From Lytechinus pictus (Eukaryota > Echinodermata > Echinoidea > Temnopleuroida > Toxopneustidae), in the NCBI RefSeq assembly GCF_037042905.1, contig NC_087259.1, forward strand, positions 24,042,501-24,106,500: a DNA stretch of 64,000 nucleotides, in the 5' to 3' direction. Each line of letters begins with the position of its first letter. Position 1 is the first letter of the stretch. Positions 45,395 through 57,359 of this stretch are shown here, piece after piece. The notes beneath the pieces are model-generated. The model was not told the DNA's origin. It searched no databases and worked only from the letters and a program-made list of their open reading frames with translations. Both the position numbers and the translations under genes were made by a program.

Positions 45395-45640
45395 CCACAG
45401 AGTACCAAGGCGATGACGTCAGTTGCCATGGTATCATGGCGGCCTGGTTCTAAACAAATGAACCCGGAACGAAAGCGTGTGTTTCTCATAGGAGAAAATG
45501 GCTGCTATCGGAATGATCGCTTGCAACCTATTTTTCAGACGAGCCAAAATGTGTACAGACGATTGTCAGGTGCAACTCTGTTTAGAACCAGCCGGCCATG
45601 ACACCATTGCAACTGACGTCACACTTCGGTACTCTATGGC
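45395..45640. mobile_element. Fold-back element with mirrored TGACGTCA sites
   Basis: The left arm CCACAGAGTACCAAGGCGAT then GACGTCAGTTGCCATGGTAT is matched from the right in reverse complement by CCATAGAGTACCGAAGTGTG then ACGTCAGTTGCAATGGTGTC; both go on through GGCTGGTTCTAAAC-like sequence. Arms are about 60 bp, and TGACGTCA (CRE type) sits at the same place in each. Confidence 0.75.
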
Positions 45641-45908
45641 CACTGCCTACCCCAGAAATTTTCAAAACTTAATTTTTTTATCACAAATTTTCACATAATG
45701 CATGAAAATTGCCCATGCAATGCTTCAGTTTCAACCAAAGACATCTTTGTAATAATGCAATGTTTTCAAACATTTTACATAATCTTCCACTGAAGGAACA
45801 ATTTCTATGTATAGCCTTGGTTAAACTCCCATCTACTTTTTTCATAGCACACCTTCATAAGCATACAAGGCGACATGATCTTCAACTAGTCTACTTTCAA
45901 CATTTCTA

Positions 45909-46127
45909 CACTGCAAAAACGCCAGTGTTAATTTAACATCAGACTTGTATCTTTATCGGTCCACACCAGAGAAGCGTTGAAACAACACCAGAAAAGAATC
46001 AAACCGATATTGGTTTAACATATTGGTGTTGCTTAAATGCCAAATTGGTGTTGTTTCAACACCTCTCTGGTGTGGACCGATATAGATACCAGGCTGGTGT
46101 TTAATTAACACCGGCATTTTTGCAAAG
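45909..46127. mobile_element. TA-flanked palindromic MITE (CACTGCAAAAA type)
   Basis: TA at 45907-45908 and 46128-46129. CACTGCAAAAACGCCAGTGT at the left mirrors ACACCGGCATTTTTGCAAAG at the right, and the arms extend to GGTCCACACCAGAGAAGCGT. Nearly the whole 219 bp is one imperfect palindrome. Confidence 0.8.
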
Positions 46128-46340
46128 TATTTGTTCACTTCAAGCAAGGTGGACAATTGTATATTTCATACAATCGCAATTGAACTCTACAAGACAAAAG
46201 TAGATCCTGAAGATATGATTGGTTGCGTGCTCACACAGGACCAGTCATTTATTTGGTCTTACTTATAATAATACAAATGACCTGTGATGAATGGTCATGA
46301 GAAAAGTATAATGACTGGTCATGTTCTGAAATGAGGATGG

Positions 46341-46346
46341 TTTATT
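46341..46346 (-). terminator. Candidate PSMB7 poly(A) signal
   Basis: AATAAA on the minus strand, about 260 bases after the PSMB7 stop. It is the first full match downstream; use is inferred only. Confidence 0.35.
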
Positions 46347-46606
46347 ATATGATTTTTATACGCATAATTCTTCTTGGGCTTTTACTTGGGCATTGGAATA
46401 TTTACCCACACTTACAACCTTTGGAACAGCCCAATGCCCTTGGCACTGTCTCAGGTGCAGAAGAACTGTTCCAAAAGTACCTCACATGTGTAGTTCTCAC
46501 TCATGTCCTCAATGAGGTGTATTTTTTGTATAATATGTAACAGGGAATTAAATTTCTAGAACGTTTATGCAGTGTGAACACACCCATAGCGTGAAGAAGC
46601 AGGAAA

Positions 46607-46718
46607 TCATGATGTATCCATAGATTCAACCCTGGTTCCAGTAACATCAAGCTTGAGAGGGGTGACAGTCTTCTTCAAGACCCCAGTCGTTCCTCTCTTA
46701 TAGGTGTAGTTCCCTTGT
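46607..46718 (-). CDS. PSMB7: PSMB7 terminal exon
   Basis: Acceptor TTTACTTTTTCAG; AG|A makes Arg, then [20 protein letters not shown] and [19 protein letters not shown] at 46609-46607. Confidence 0.95.
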
Positions 46719-49700
46719 CTGAAAAAGTAAAAAAAATATGTATAAACATTTGAAAATTAGTTAATGTGATAATTCCAAGACTCATAATGAAAAGAAAATG
46801 TAGAATGAAAATGCCAGGAAATATTCTAATTATATTATCACCAGAAGGGAAGATATAATATAATATCACATTGATGCAATGCATGAGGAAATATACCATG
46901 ATTTCATTACAGGAAACATATGGTTGCGTCACCTTAATTCGCGTGTTACCTAATTTTGCACACAGTCGAATATCTCAATCTCTAATTAATATCTTGAAAA
47001 ACTGATATTACCAACTGAAAGAGTGACCTCAAATTAATCAGTATGGTAATTTTCTTGAAGTTAAGGTCTCTATTTGTGAAAATATTGGCAAAACATCGGC
47101 AAATTTTGTTACATTTTGCGTCCGCTCCAAGAGAATCCGATCTTCTCGACAAGCATCAAGAAATCGCAAGTTTGCAAGCAGAGATCTCCAAATAAGTAAA
47201 ATGTGGTACCAACCAAATTTATGGCATTTTAACCCCCATCTGATATAATTATCTTACCTTTGTCTGCTTGATTTCTTTTCTAAAGCCTTGCAAAACGATA
47301 GTGCGCAAATTAAAGTCACACTTTTTTAATGACAATTTTCCGCCGAGCACGCACTAGTCGATCGCCATGGAATTTTGAGATCGCAATACCAGCGAAACCC
47401 TTGACCTACTTTATAATACCCTCAAGCAAATTTGACTTTGGGATCTTGCCTTCTGTTTGGTATTTATGATTTTGAATAATTTTGTGTGAGCTGTTAGAAA
47501 ATTTTGAAAATCAACTTCATGATAATTTTTAAAATGTGCGCAAATTATGGTCACCCCATCATACATACACATGCCAACCTGTCAATAGCAACCACATGTC
47601 TATAGTGAAAACCTGTCTTCAGTGGCCATCAAAACTGCCTCCCACTTGAAATGAACATAAGAACTTGTCTACAAAAGGCCACCAATTCACAGTGGTCACT
47701 TTTTCTCTTTCCCTTGGAGTCTTAATAGACAGGGTTGACTGTATTTTCATAATGTATATCAGAATATTTTTTTGGGAACATGTTTAACAGACTTGTTAGT
47801 CCATTTAAAGACATGAGAAATGAATAAAAGGTCATGGACTGGAGCGGTCGTACAGGATTTGAAAGTATGGGATCTAAAGAGCATCAATTGATCCCAACTT
47901 GATAATAACGTCCGGTAGTTTATTCCAGTCTTTGCAAGTACAAGAGAAAAAGGAGAATTAAAAAAGTCTATCCTGCAATGGTTCTTTATTAGTTCTTAAC
48001 TGACTTTGATTGGTTATTGATCAATAAGATCTGATAAGAGCAGGAGGTGCTAGCACAGGGATTTCGGAATGGCGGATTGACCACCCTGCATCTTCTTCAT
48101 AAGAACTACCGGTAGTCATGCAGCTTCACACATGCGTTTCTAGTAAGTCAACGTCTAGATCCCTCACCAAATCAGACAAACTTGAACATTGGCCTTAATC
48201 AGTGTTCCACAGATCCAAAACAAATTTCCCAAAACTGAATCCCAAATTTCCGAAAATTCATAGACATTTCCTGGAAATTTGAAGTTTGACTTATAACAAA
48301 AATCGGGCAATAATACAGCAAACCTAAATTCGGTCCAAGGGACCAAAATCGAGGAATTAAACATATTTTTTGTTCACGTCCTCTTGAAAAATAGGACCAA
48401 AATTAGGAAATGCAAGCATGGAGGGCGAGCGGAAATTTTGAGCTACGTATCGAGGTAAACAATTCTTTGAATATAGCATGAATATTAAAAGTTGCAATGT
48501 TAATTGTAATTTTCGGATTTCCAGGAATTACCTGGAATTTTTTCATTACCCGAAAATTACCTGAAAATGATCCGGATTACCCGGAATTCTGGTAATTTCT
48601 TCAAAGTGGAAACACTGGCCTTAATCGTCAAAAACAAACCAGGGTCCCGTAACTCAATGTTAGCGATTAATCGTACACTTGATTTTCACGATTGATTGTA
48701 CTTTGTAGTCAATGCAATCAACCATAGAAAATGTTCTATTATCAATGCTAAGCTTTGTGTTACAGGCCCCTGGTAAGTGTTTCATTAAGCTGCTATAAGT
48801 TGCAAGTGACTTTACGCATGACTGGTGTTCCCTTCGTGTCATCAATGATACATGTACACACCAGATTTTCACTGGTGTTGATGTAGTTACTAAGATGGAA
48901 TCACCAGTCATTCGTAAATTTGCTGTAACATACAAATAGCTTAATGAATCCCCCACCTTAATTCTATCACCTGTGGGTGAAATGCATAACATTGAGGTGT
49001 GGCATGTGATAATCTATTCCACTCATTCCCTCCCATGAGAAATCTGGGATAGCTAGTGTGTCAAATTTGTAAGATTAAGCTGAAAACTTACCTCTGTAAC
49101 TCATTTTATCAATGATGATTTGGTGATTTTTTGTTGTTTTGTTTTCTCCCCCCTTCACTTGTGCGCCTTGAGCATCTCTTACTTACAAGTTGGATTTGGT
49201 GCCTAATAAATTGCATTTATTATCATTATTAAAAGAATGTAACCTACCTGACACCCTTCTTGTTAGCCACATCGTAAGGTCGCAGGAAGTCCACCTTGCC
49301 CTTCTTGATTACACAGAGATCAATGTTTGTACCAGAACCAAGGTCATTGAAGATACCTGCAGCTATACCATCACGGACAAGCTGTTTGGCTTCCTCTTCC
49401 TGTAACAGATGGAAAAAAGCATGGAGGGGTCATTAATACTTGTTTGGGACTCTTTCAATAACACATGGTGATTGGAGGATAAGTAGCAGTGGTAAGTGGA
49501 AAAGCTGGGGTTATGGGTAATGCTTCATCATGGAACAAGCGTAGAAAACTACAGGATCCCAGACTTGGGTGTAAAAATATGAGCTGTTCCGAGGGTAGTT
49601 TGTCCATGAGGCAGCAGTAGTCATTTATCCAAAAAATATTTGTGAAAAGGGTAATACCGACTGAAACACAAAGAATTGTATCAAATGGAAAAACATCACT

Positions 49701-52700
49701 CATATCAAGGAATACATCATGATCACTGAAGCATTGCCAGTTACACTTAAAAAATTCAGAGCAAGGTCTGAGAATATGCATAGTGATATTTACTGATTCA
49801 TGATCATTCATGCATGACTGATTAAAACTTGCCACTAGGTGTAGAGCAAAGGCCATACTCAATTCTCTTCCATACAGGGTTGGCACGTTTTAAACGGTGT
49901 GTTTTAAAACATGTTTTAAAACACGTTTTAAAACACCCGTTTTTTTTACAAAAAAAACGTGATTTAAAACGCCTCATAGACTTGTGTGTTATGAATATGC
50001 ATGGATGTGATTTTACATGAATATATTTTTTTATACTTTTATTTCTTAAGTGGTATATTATTTTCTTCTAACTAAATCTCTTTCTCAACACCACTCTTTT
50101 TCTCCTCTCTCTTTCCCCCCTTCTCCCTTTTTCCATTGCTTTGTCGTGTTCCTTTCCTCCTGTTCAATTATGTACATCAATCTATATTTCTCATTTTAAC
50201 AAGCATTTGAGTGCTGTGCTCACTTTTAGACAGGGAAAGAAACACTATTAAAAATAAGCTCAAATATGTAATAGTAGTACTTGAATGAAATGGAAGTGTT
50301 GCACAAGCACAATAATATTTTGCAAATAGACAGTATAACTGACATTGTAACCTTGAGGTACACACTAAAGTAGGTGAAACTTTGCGCTTCGTAAAGATGA
50401 AGAAAAGTAGTTTGATTTATAATAAGATAATCAGCTAGCAAACCTTAAAGGACAAGTCCACCCCAAGAAAAAGGTATTATGCTGAAAATTTCATCAAAGC
50501 GGATGTAAAATAATAAAGTGATGACATTTTAAAGTTTCGCTTAATTTCGCAAAACAGTTATATGCGCATCCTGGTTGGTATGCAAATGAGGGGACTGATG
50601 ACATCACTCACTATTTATTTTGTATGTCGTTTTTTTCTCATTGTCATGTAAAATATAGTTTTTTCCTCCCTGAACATGAGTGGAACTACAATTGTTTTAA
50701 CATTTTTTGGTTCAGTCAAGTTGGTCATTATTATCAAATCTGTATAAATTGAAATATTGTATTGTTCAAACAATTAAAAAAACAAAAGAAATAGTGAGTG
50801 AGGGACATCATCAACTCTCTCATTTGCACATCACTGAGTTGTTATAATAAAATGTTTTGTGAAAAATAAGCGAAACTTTAAAATGTCGTAACTTTCTTAT
50901 TTCACATCCGATTTCGATGAAATTTTCAGCATTATGCTTGTTTGAATTTTTTCTACTGATTCAAATCAACATTTTTCTGGGGTGGATTTGACCTTTAACC
51001 CTAACAATCCCAGGGGACTGTAATGGCCCCCTTAAAAATTTCTATGATAAATCCATAAGCACGGCAGGGCCACGCCATATTGTTCAAGACTATTTTTTGG
51101 ATACATGCATGGATATGCGGTTATGATATTACCATGGAGCTATCAGCACATTGATAGCTCCATGATATTACACAAGTGCATGTCAGACCAGAATTGCTCA
51201 ATATCGTGATTTCATGTATAAAGCCAATGCAAATTTTTTGCCAACATTTGATCTGTATCAATATTTGTGCTTTTTGTTAATGATTGGAAAATTATTACCA
51301 ATAATTTTCATTAAAAAACTATTAAAAAAAACCAAAAGTAACCACAAAACTGTACATAAGAAATATAAAAAAAACAAGTTAAAAAAAACATTGAAAAAAA
51401 CAATTTGATCAGAATTCCTCAATTAAAGAAATAAGCAGTTCAAGGGCCTAATATTTATAGATTTAAACCCAAACTTATATTTCATGCACTTGTGGGTACC
51501 CGGTAGGATGCGAAAATCATTGTAGCTTGTCCAGTACTGTGTGCGCCTCACTAGCGACTGACTGGAATACTACCCAGGGAGTGGAGGATGTGCATGCATT
51601 GTGTGCGGGAATGACTGATTGATCCGATGACTGGCTTAATAATATATCTGTAAAGTGCTTAGACACATCGTTCCAATGTATTAAGCGCTATATAAAAGCG
51701 GACTATTATTATCATTATTATTACTTAAAATTGGTATAATTGATTCAAATGAAATAAAGCATATTGAGTAAATGAAATTAAGCTTTGAAAGCCTATATTC
51801 TATAGATTATGTTGTTTTCTTACATAGCGCAACTTCTTCTCACCCCCTAGATTGACAAGACTAAAAAACCCTGAGACTACATGTATGAGGAATAAACTTA
51901 TAAAATGTCAACTTAATTTTTCGGCATTCAATTTCCTTGATTTAGTAATTTTGGGAAAAATATGAATTTTTCTGTTGAAAATTCAGTAACAAAAATTGTA
52001 GTCATCTCTTACTTACTCCATAAATGTATTTAAAACATCAAGAGCTTAAATCATACTGTATTAAGTGTATAATTTAATTGATTTACAGGAAAATTACATC
52101 GTTCGTTGGAAAAAAAAACGTTTTAAAACAATAAAAAACGTTTTATTTGTTTTTTTTAATAAAAAACGTTTTTTATTACAACCCTGCTTCCATATGACAT
52201 ACAATGCATTAGATTTTATGATTATAATTTTTTTTAAATTTCCAGCCACGTTCATCTTCTCCGGTCTACAATTAATTTCCTAGGGACACCGTACCTCCAT
52301 ATCAGGTCTGAATCGATCCTCGAACACTGACATAGCAGCCAAGGAACCTGACCCCATGGTAACGAAGGGTAGCTTGTTGGTAGAGCCGTGCGGATAGATA
52401 CTGTAGAGGTGAGGACCTGACACATCAACACCTCCTAGCACAAGGGCTGCTCCTATATGTCCCTGGTACCTGGACATTCAAGAGACATCAGAGAGGATTA
52501 TCAAGGAGAGTTCACACTGAAATCCAGGGGGTGTTTCACAAAGAGATAAGTATGACTTAGAGTCATACTCAAAGTTCCAGTTGCGTGCGGTATAAAATGC
52601 ATCACCGCATTGGTCAAATCGTGCTTAGAGGACACATCCTACTGTGTATTAATCACTAAAAATGCGTGTTAGATAATCATGTACGCATCAGCACTAAGCT

Positions 52701-55239
52701 TGACTTTAAGTCACACTTAATTCTTTGTGAAAAAACCCCCAGGAGTCTGTTTCTAGAAACCAATGACAAAGTCATAACTTAACAAACATGCCCCAGAGTT
52801 TTACATTATTTTACGTCTGCATTTTGATAAAGGGGGGGGTTCACCTAAAAGTGGATCAGAAGAAAAAGAAAATCAATGGTATTAGAGTTGCACACAGGAC
52901 CTCCCTTTCTGATAGTCTTCTTATTTACTTTTTGGTTTTTTTTTCCTTTACCCTCTCTTTTTACTACTTGAACATATGGGGGGGGGTAGGACCAGTTACC
53001 CCCTATAAAATTTCATCTATATGCACTTACATTGATCTAATATGCACCTTGAAGAGAGAATATTACTTATAATATGAACAAGCTAAGGGGAAGTTAAAAA
53101 TTGATGCAGAGGTTCGAGCCCTGGTCACGTCTTTCGGATGGTGATGTTAAAGGTCGGTTCCAGACGTAAATAATCATATCTGATTGAAAACTCAAATACA
53201 CACACACAACATATCTAAATGCATATTTCAATTGGTCATCATACAAGAAAGCACAACCCTCCCCCATCCTTCACAATTATCAGCTAATTGGCATTAGGGA
53301 AATATACTTTGAACCAACAGCACTAATATTTTATATTCATACTAATTTACGAAAAACAAACTATTTTAAAGGAAGAGACCATAGTGGAATACTGGAAAGC
53401 ATTTTATGAAATACTATAAAGTCAGTTATTTTCCCTGGTCATTGTTACAGGCTATAGCAAATCCTTGCATCTGATTGGCTGACAGCTAGTTAGTTGGTGA
53501 AAAATCACAAACTTTCATGAAACCCTCCCCAATCATAGGAGTTACATGACGAGTTTACCTGAATAAGAACTGTTTGAGCATACGGTTTGCTGTGACCACA
53601 CGTCCTTCTCGTCCTGTGGATAGGCGGTGGAGCTCAAGGTTAGATGAGATCATCTGTGTTGTCATCTCTGTATCCGCTGCAGTACCAGCACCACAACAAC
53701 TGTTGACAGATATGATAGAAAGATAACCTTGTTTGCTTGTCATTTTTTGTTGTTGCAACAATGACATCCTTTTCTCAACAAAACAAAACAAAATGGAACA
53801 CTTTCTTGACCTCCCATCCCCACCCTATGAGCCGTGCATTTATGAGACTCCATGTTGTTGATATTGCAGACTACTGTATAATGTATACGGTTGTGTCCAA
53901 CCAGGGAATAGGAATTTCTACCTTGGAAGGCTGGCAGATGTGACTGAATTCAATATGAGCTCGATTCAATTAAAACCGAGGTGCATGTATGACTACAAAA
54001 TCACAGAGCTGTTCATGTCTTAGACACAAAGCCATAACTTGGAATAATCAGAGTTCCACAAAGTGAGAAATGCTGGCATAGCCTGATTGACTTACTAAAT
54101 ATTTGGAGCGATGAAGTGGATCTTGGTACAGTTCTTATCGGCTACGATTGTGCCTTCTGTTGCTCGTGTGTCAGCTCCAAGAATAACGCCATCCTAATTA
54201 AAGAAACGGGAGTATAAAATTTCTTCAGTGAAAGATATTCTTTGTTTGTAAAATGGCTTTTGGCCATTTAAAACACCAGTTGACTAAAAGAGTGATTGGA
54301 GAATGGAGATACATAAACTGCACCTCCTAATTCTTCTATGTATTTCCCTGCATGATAGAACATTACCCGTAAGAACCAGTGCTTCAATGAAAAGCCGATA
54401 AAGTAAACTTTAATTGCAAAATGCTGTTTTCGAGGTCCCTTAAATAATTCAAATACATTTCTGTTCATGCACATGTGTATCATTACAGAGATACTGCAAT
54501 TATTACATCATTATGTAGATATAAAAATAGGGAAATATAAACCTTTGAACTAAGTACTCTCTAGGAAAGTTAGTAATACAAGATATTAAAGCTGGTTGAA
54601 AAGAATGACATAAATATTGGTTATCTTATTATTATCTTATTTACAAAAATAATACAGATTTTTAATTCATAAACAGGCATGGCATCTCAATGTCCAATTA
54701 AGAATTAGATCTAGTTTTGCATTTTTTAAAGGACAAATTATACTTGTGCAAAGTTGGGTGGGGATTTTCACTCAGACAAGATTAAACAAAGTCAATTTCT
54801 TTATACTTGACGCTGTTGAAGTTTACTTTACAAATCAAGCCAATAGCCTTAATTAGTTTAATTGGTTGCATATCAAATCAAGTCAATTTTTAAAGTAAAG
54901 GTCAAATTTCATCTACATGTAAGTCAAAGCTGTGTTATGACAACACATCATGTCAGAAAAGTTGAATGCACTTTATATTATTGAGAAAATTGTTGAAACA
55001 GACGTTGTCAGTCTTGCGAAAATGAAAAGAAAATATTTTTGTTACATTCAGAGTTACATCTAAATCATATTCAAAATCACAATTGAATGGGTTACAGACT
55101 TCACTGAATATACAAACACTGTAAATGTCAAAATATAATAAATAACAGAAAAAATACCTTGTAGATAAGGCCTGCAATGGTCGTGCCAGTTTTAACAGCT
55201 GTTGGAGCCTTCAGCCCTTTACTCTCCAACATGGCATTT
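46607..55239 (-). CDS. PSMB7: Proteasome subunit beta type-7 (beta2), 5' end missing
   Basis: Six exons (55239-55158, 54193-54096, 53699-53559, 52469-52295, 49399-49248, 46718-46607) give about 252 residues collinear with vertebrate PSMB7, the trypsin-like beta2 subunit of the 20S proteasome core. The first exon read ends the propeptide and contains KTGTTIAG: cleavage after that Gly exposes catalytic Thr1. Asp17 (GADTRATEG) and Lys33 (DKNCTK) complete the active site; Gly45 lies in [15 protein letters not shown]. The C-terminal arm ([20 protein letters not shown], ending ESMDTS) that wraps the neighbouring subunit is present. All introns are GT-AG. The first exon read starts within an AG|A arginine codon, the position I recall for human exon 1/2. 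The first coding exon (about 20 residues) was not found up to the window edge. Introns carry many transposons. Confidence 0.95.
46925..47557. mobile_element. Possible MITE in the last PSMB7 intron
   Basis: GCGTCACCTTAATTCGCGTG at the left resembles the reverse complement of the right end, GGGTGACCATAATTTGCGCA. An internal TGCGCAAATTAAAGTCAC (47311) repeats the same motif. Borders are approximate. Confidence 0.4.
48200..48617. mobile_element. hAT-type MITE with exact 8-bp target duplication
   Basis: GCCTTAAT lies directly on both sides (48192-48199 and 48618-48625). The ends are CAGTGTTCCAC and GTGGAAACACTG, an inverted repeat of the hAT kind. The interior repeats AATTTCC, CCGGAATT and TTACC(C/T)GG-like motifs in both orientations. 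It sits in the last PSMB7 intron. Confidence 0.85.
48643..48776. mobile_element. MITE (CCAGGGTCCCGTAAC family)
   Basis: CCAGGGTCCCGTAACTCAAT at the left and TGTGTTACAGGCCCCTGG at the right are inverted. The family's GTTAGCGATTAATCG follows the head, as at 10499. Confidence 0.65.
49248..49399 (-). CDS. PSMB7: PSMB7 exon ([12 protein letters not shown] region)
   Basis: Acceptor [31 protein letters not shown], then [20 protein letters not shown] and [10 protein letters not shown] plus AG; donor GTAGGT. Confidence 0.95.
50445..50998. mobile_element. TTAA MITE, family A, copy 3
   Basis: Starts TTAAAGGACAAGTCCACCCC and ends GGGGTGGATTTGACCTTTAA, flanked by TTAA. It is nested inside the hAT-type element, so it inserted later. 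Confidence 0.85.
51491..51725 (+). mobile_element. SINE-like element, AGCGCT / ATTATT tail (copy 2)
   Basis: GTGGGTACCCGGTAGGATGC, then ACCCAGGGAGTGGAGGATGT, AAAGTGCTTAGACACATCG and TTAAGCGCTATATAAAAGCG with an ATTATTATC tail. Same family as 44451-44699; also nested in the hAT-type element. Confidence 0.7.
52295..52469 (-). CDS. PSMB7: PSMB7 exon ([12 protein letters not shown] region)
   Basis: Acceptor AATGTCCAG; AG|G makes Arg, then [20 protein letters not shown] and [20 protein letters not shown], ending RFRPDME; donor GTACGG. Confidence 0.95.
53110..53190 (+). mobile_element. SINE fragment
   Basis: GAGGTTCGAGCCCTGGTCAC resembles a B box and is followed by GTCTTTCGGATGGTGATGTT and AAAGGTCGGTTCCAGACG, a body layout common in tRNA-derived SINEs. 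The A-box part is missing. Confidence 0.5.
53559..53699 (-). CDS. PSMB7: PSMB7 exon (CCGAGTAAD region)
   Basis: Acceptor CTGTCAACAG; starts by completing Tyr (TA|T), then [40 protein letters not shown] and LKQFLF; donor GTAAAC. The open frame upstream of 53699 is intron, not N-terminus. Confidence 0.95.
54096..54193 (-). CDS. PSMB7: PSMB7 exon with Asp17 and Lys33
   Basis: Acceptor TTTAATTAG; encodes [20 protein letters not shown], then [12 protein letters not shown] and TA of the next Tyr; donor GTAAGT. Confidence 0.95.
55158..55239 (-). CDS. PSMB7: PSMB7 exon with catalytic threonine
   Basis: Acceptor GTTTACTAG; 1 + 81 bases; donor GTATTT. Encodes (R)[18 protein letters not shown], then TTIAGLIYK. 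Enters in phase 2 and leaves in phase 0. Confidence 0.93.
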
Positions 55240-56048
55240 CTAGTAAACAAACCAAAATAAACAACTTTTAGATAATTCTTTTTTTTAAACTCAGAATAGT
55301 GGAAAGTTTAGGCCTAGAATTGCTTTTATTTAAAGAAACACAAGACTAAAATGTAAAAAGTTACTAAATTCATAAGAAGAATTCTAGAGATGACCACATG
55401 AAAGTTTAGTCTGCAAGGAACAACTTTTGTATAGCTGATTTTTCTGTGCATGAGATACCGTCTTAACCATTTTCTTGCTAACATATTTTCAAAATCATAT
55501 ATTAAAGTGAATAAAAGCAAATGTTTATCAATAACACATTAAAAATGGATTTAAACTTGACCTCAAGTATTTTATTTCATATTCAATCTCAAAATGGTGC
55601 CTAGTCTGGTGCATCATATTGATAATAATCGCTGATAAGGAAGATTATCCTTGCAAAGAGGAGAAAAAGAAGCGAGAAAAGGAAAGGGGACGAAAGAAGA
55701 GAAGAAAAAAAAAGTTGGAATAAACAGTTCAGAATGACTCATAAATATTAAAACCAGAGGATAAGGACAAGGAGGAAAACAAGAACACAACAGAAACAAC
55801 AAAAGCAAGAAGAACAAGAAGAAGAGAAACAAAAGGACAAGTTGGAATGACACAAATTCAGAAACTTTGGCGACTTCTGATGCAGTGGATGCAACCCTCC
55901 GAAAAATAGCATACATACAATTACAAATTTGTCTGGGCAAAAAATAAAACCAATATCATTGTGGTAAGATTAAGCAATGGAATGGAAAGACTTTGAGCGA
56001 CACCATTTCAAAGAGTTCACACAACTTTATTAAAAACAAGGCAAAAGC
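55240..56048. other. Probable PSMB7 intron 1, no exon recognised
   Basis: Expected to be intron upstream of the catalytic exon. Includes a purine-rich tract (55655-55840). The first PSMB7 exon was looked for here and not seen. Confidence 0.4.
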
Positions 56049-57056
56049 GATTTTGTGTCTCGCCCACTTATGAAAATAACCAGAAATATTGTGATTTGCG
56101 AGGGCACGCAACAGAATTGTATCGAAACTTCATTGTGAAATGACTGGGATGGAATAACACTTGTCATAAAAGCCTTGCACGTAAACTTTAATGTTGACCC
56201 GAAGATGACCTTTGACCTTACCATGTGACCTCCGACTGCAGCATATCATGCAGGTCGCCTAAGTACATCTGCCATCCAAGTTTTGTTGAAAAGTAACTTC
56301 CCCTTGCGGAGTCAGGTGTCATACGAGAGTCTTGCATGTAAACTTTAACGTTGACCTGAAAATTACCTTTGACCTTACCATGTGACCTCCGACTGCAGCA
56401 TAAGATGCACGTCCCTCAAGTCCATCTACCATCCAAGTTTGGTTGACAAGTGACTTACGGTTGCAGAGTTTGGTGTCATAAGAGTCTTGCATATACTTTT
56501 GCATGTAAACTTTAACGTTGTCTTGAAAATGACCTTTGATCTTACCATGTGACCTCCGACTGCAGCCTAACATGCAGGTCCCCCAAGTCCACCTACCATC
56601 CAAGTTTGGTTGAAAAGTGACTTACGGTTGCGGAGTTAGGTGTCATAAGAGAGTTTTGCATTTAAACTTTAACGTTGACCTGAAAATGACCTTTGACCTT
56701 ACCATGTGACCTCCGACTGCAGCATAAGATGCACGTTCCAATTCCATCTACCATCCAAGTTTGGTTGAAAAGTGACTTACGGTTGCGGAGTTAGGTGTCA
56801 TAACTTGATAAGAGAGTCTTGCATGTAAACTTTAACGTTGACCTGAAAATGACCTTTCACCTTACCATGTGACCTCCGACTGCAGCATTACATGCAGGTC
56901 CCCCAAGTCCATCTACCATCCATCTACCATCCAGTTTGGTTGAAAAGCGACTTACGGTTGTGGAGTTATGTGTCATTAGATTTGTGACGGACGGACGACA
57001 TTTGGATCCCTAAGTCTCGCCTTAATTCACCTCTGGTGCTGGGCGAGACAAAAATC
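56049..57056. mobile_element. GTCTCGCC-ended element with DR1-bearing tandem repeats
   Basis: GATTTTGTGTCTCGCCCA at the left and TGGGCGAGACAAAAATC at the right are inverted. A second inverted pair (GTCTCGCC...GGCGAGAC in reverse complement) lies at 57014-57050. The interior has five units of about 160 bp with CATGTGACCTCCGACTGCAG, CCATCCAAGTTTGGTTGA and TGACCTTTGACCTTACCATG. TGACCTTTGACCT (inverted DR1) is exact at 56206-56218 and 56687-56699 and near-exact in the others. Confidence 0.8.
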
Positions 57057-57359
57057 ATCTTGTCACATTCAAGATTAAAAAAATATAATTTATTTCTTGA
57101 AAAGGGAGAGGGGAATTGGGAAATAAAATGAAAATCCACTGAATTCTTCGGCACCAGCCACTTTTTTGACAAAAAAGATAACAGTCAGGATTATCATGTT
57201 TGTAAGCATCATTGAATATACATGTAGATCTATAAGAAAACAGTTACATTAGGCCTTTTAGGGAGTTGTAAAAACTTGTATTTCTTACGATTTTTTTAAT
57301 TTGTTTTTTTCAATTTCATTTTTGGCTCTGATGTGACTTGCGTCGCCAACGTGCAAAGG

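Larger units (their letters stand above)
49875..52186. mobile_element. 2.3-kb hAT-type element, exact 8-bp target duplication, nested insertions
   Basis: CTTCCATA occurs at 49867-49874 and 52187-52194, immediately outside CAGGGTTG...CAACCCTG termini. Both subterminal regions carry clusters of ACGTTTTAAAAC and AAAAAACGTTTT motifs, as transposase-binding arrays do. A family A TTAA MITE (50445-50998) and a SINE-like element (51491-51725) lie inside it. No transposase ORF remains. It fills most of one PSMB7 intron. Confidence 0.85.

Noticed and set aside
52470-52477. Start Met of a short proteasome-like protein at 52477
   Set aside because: The ATG lies in the intron just before acceptor AATGTCCAG; the exon joins in frame to 53559-53699.
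53700-53791. N-terminal extension of PSMB7 (MFCFVEKRM...) read from an open frame
   Set aside because: It lies upstream of the CTGTCAACAG acceptor and does not match the family; the preceding real exon ends with the split Tyr codon.
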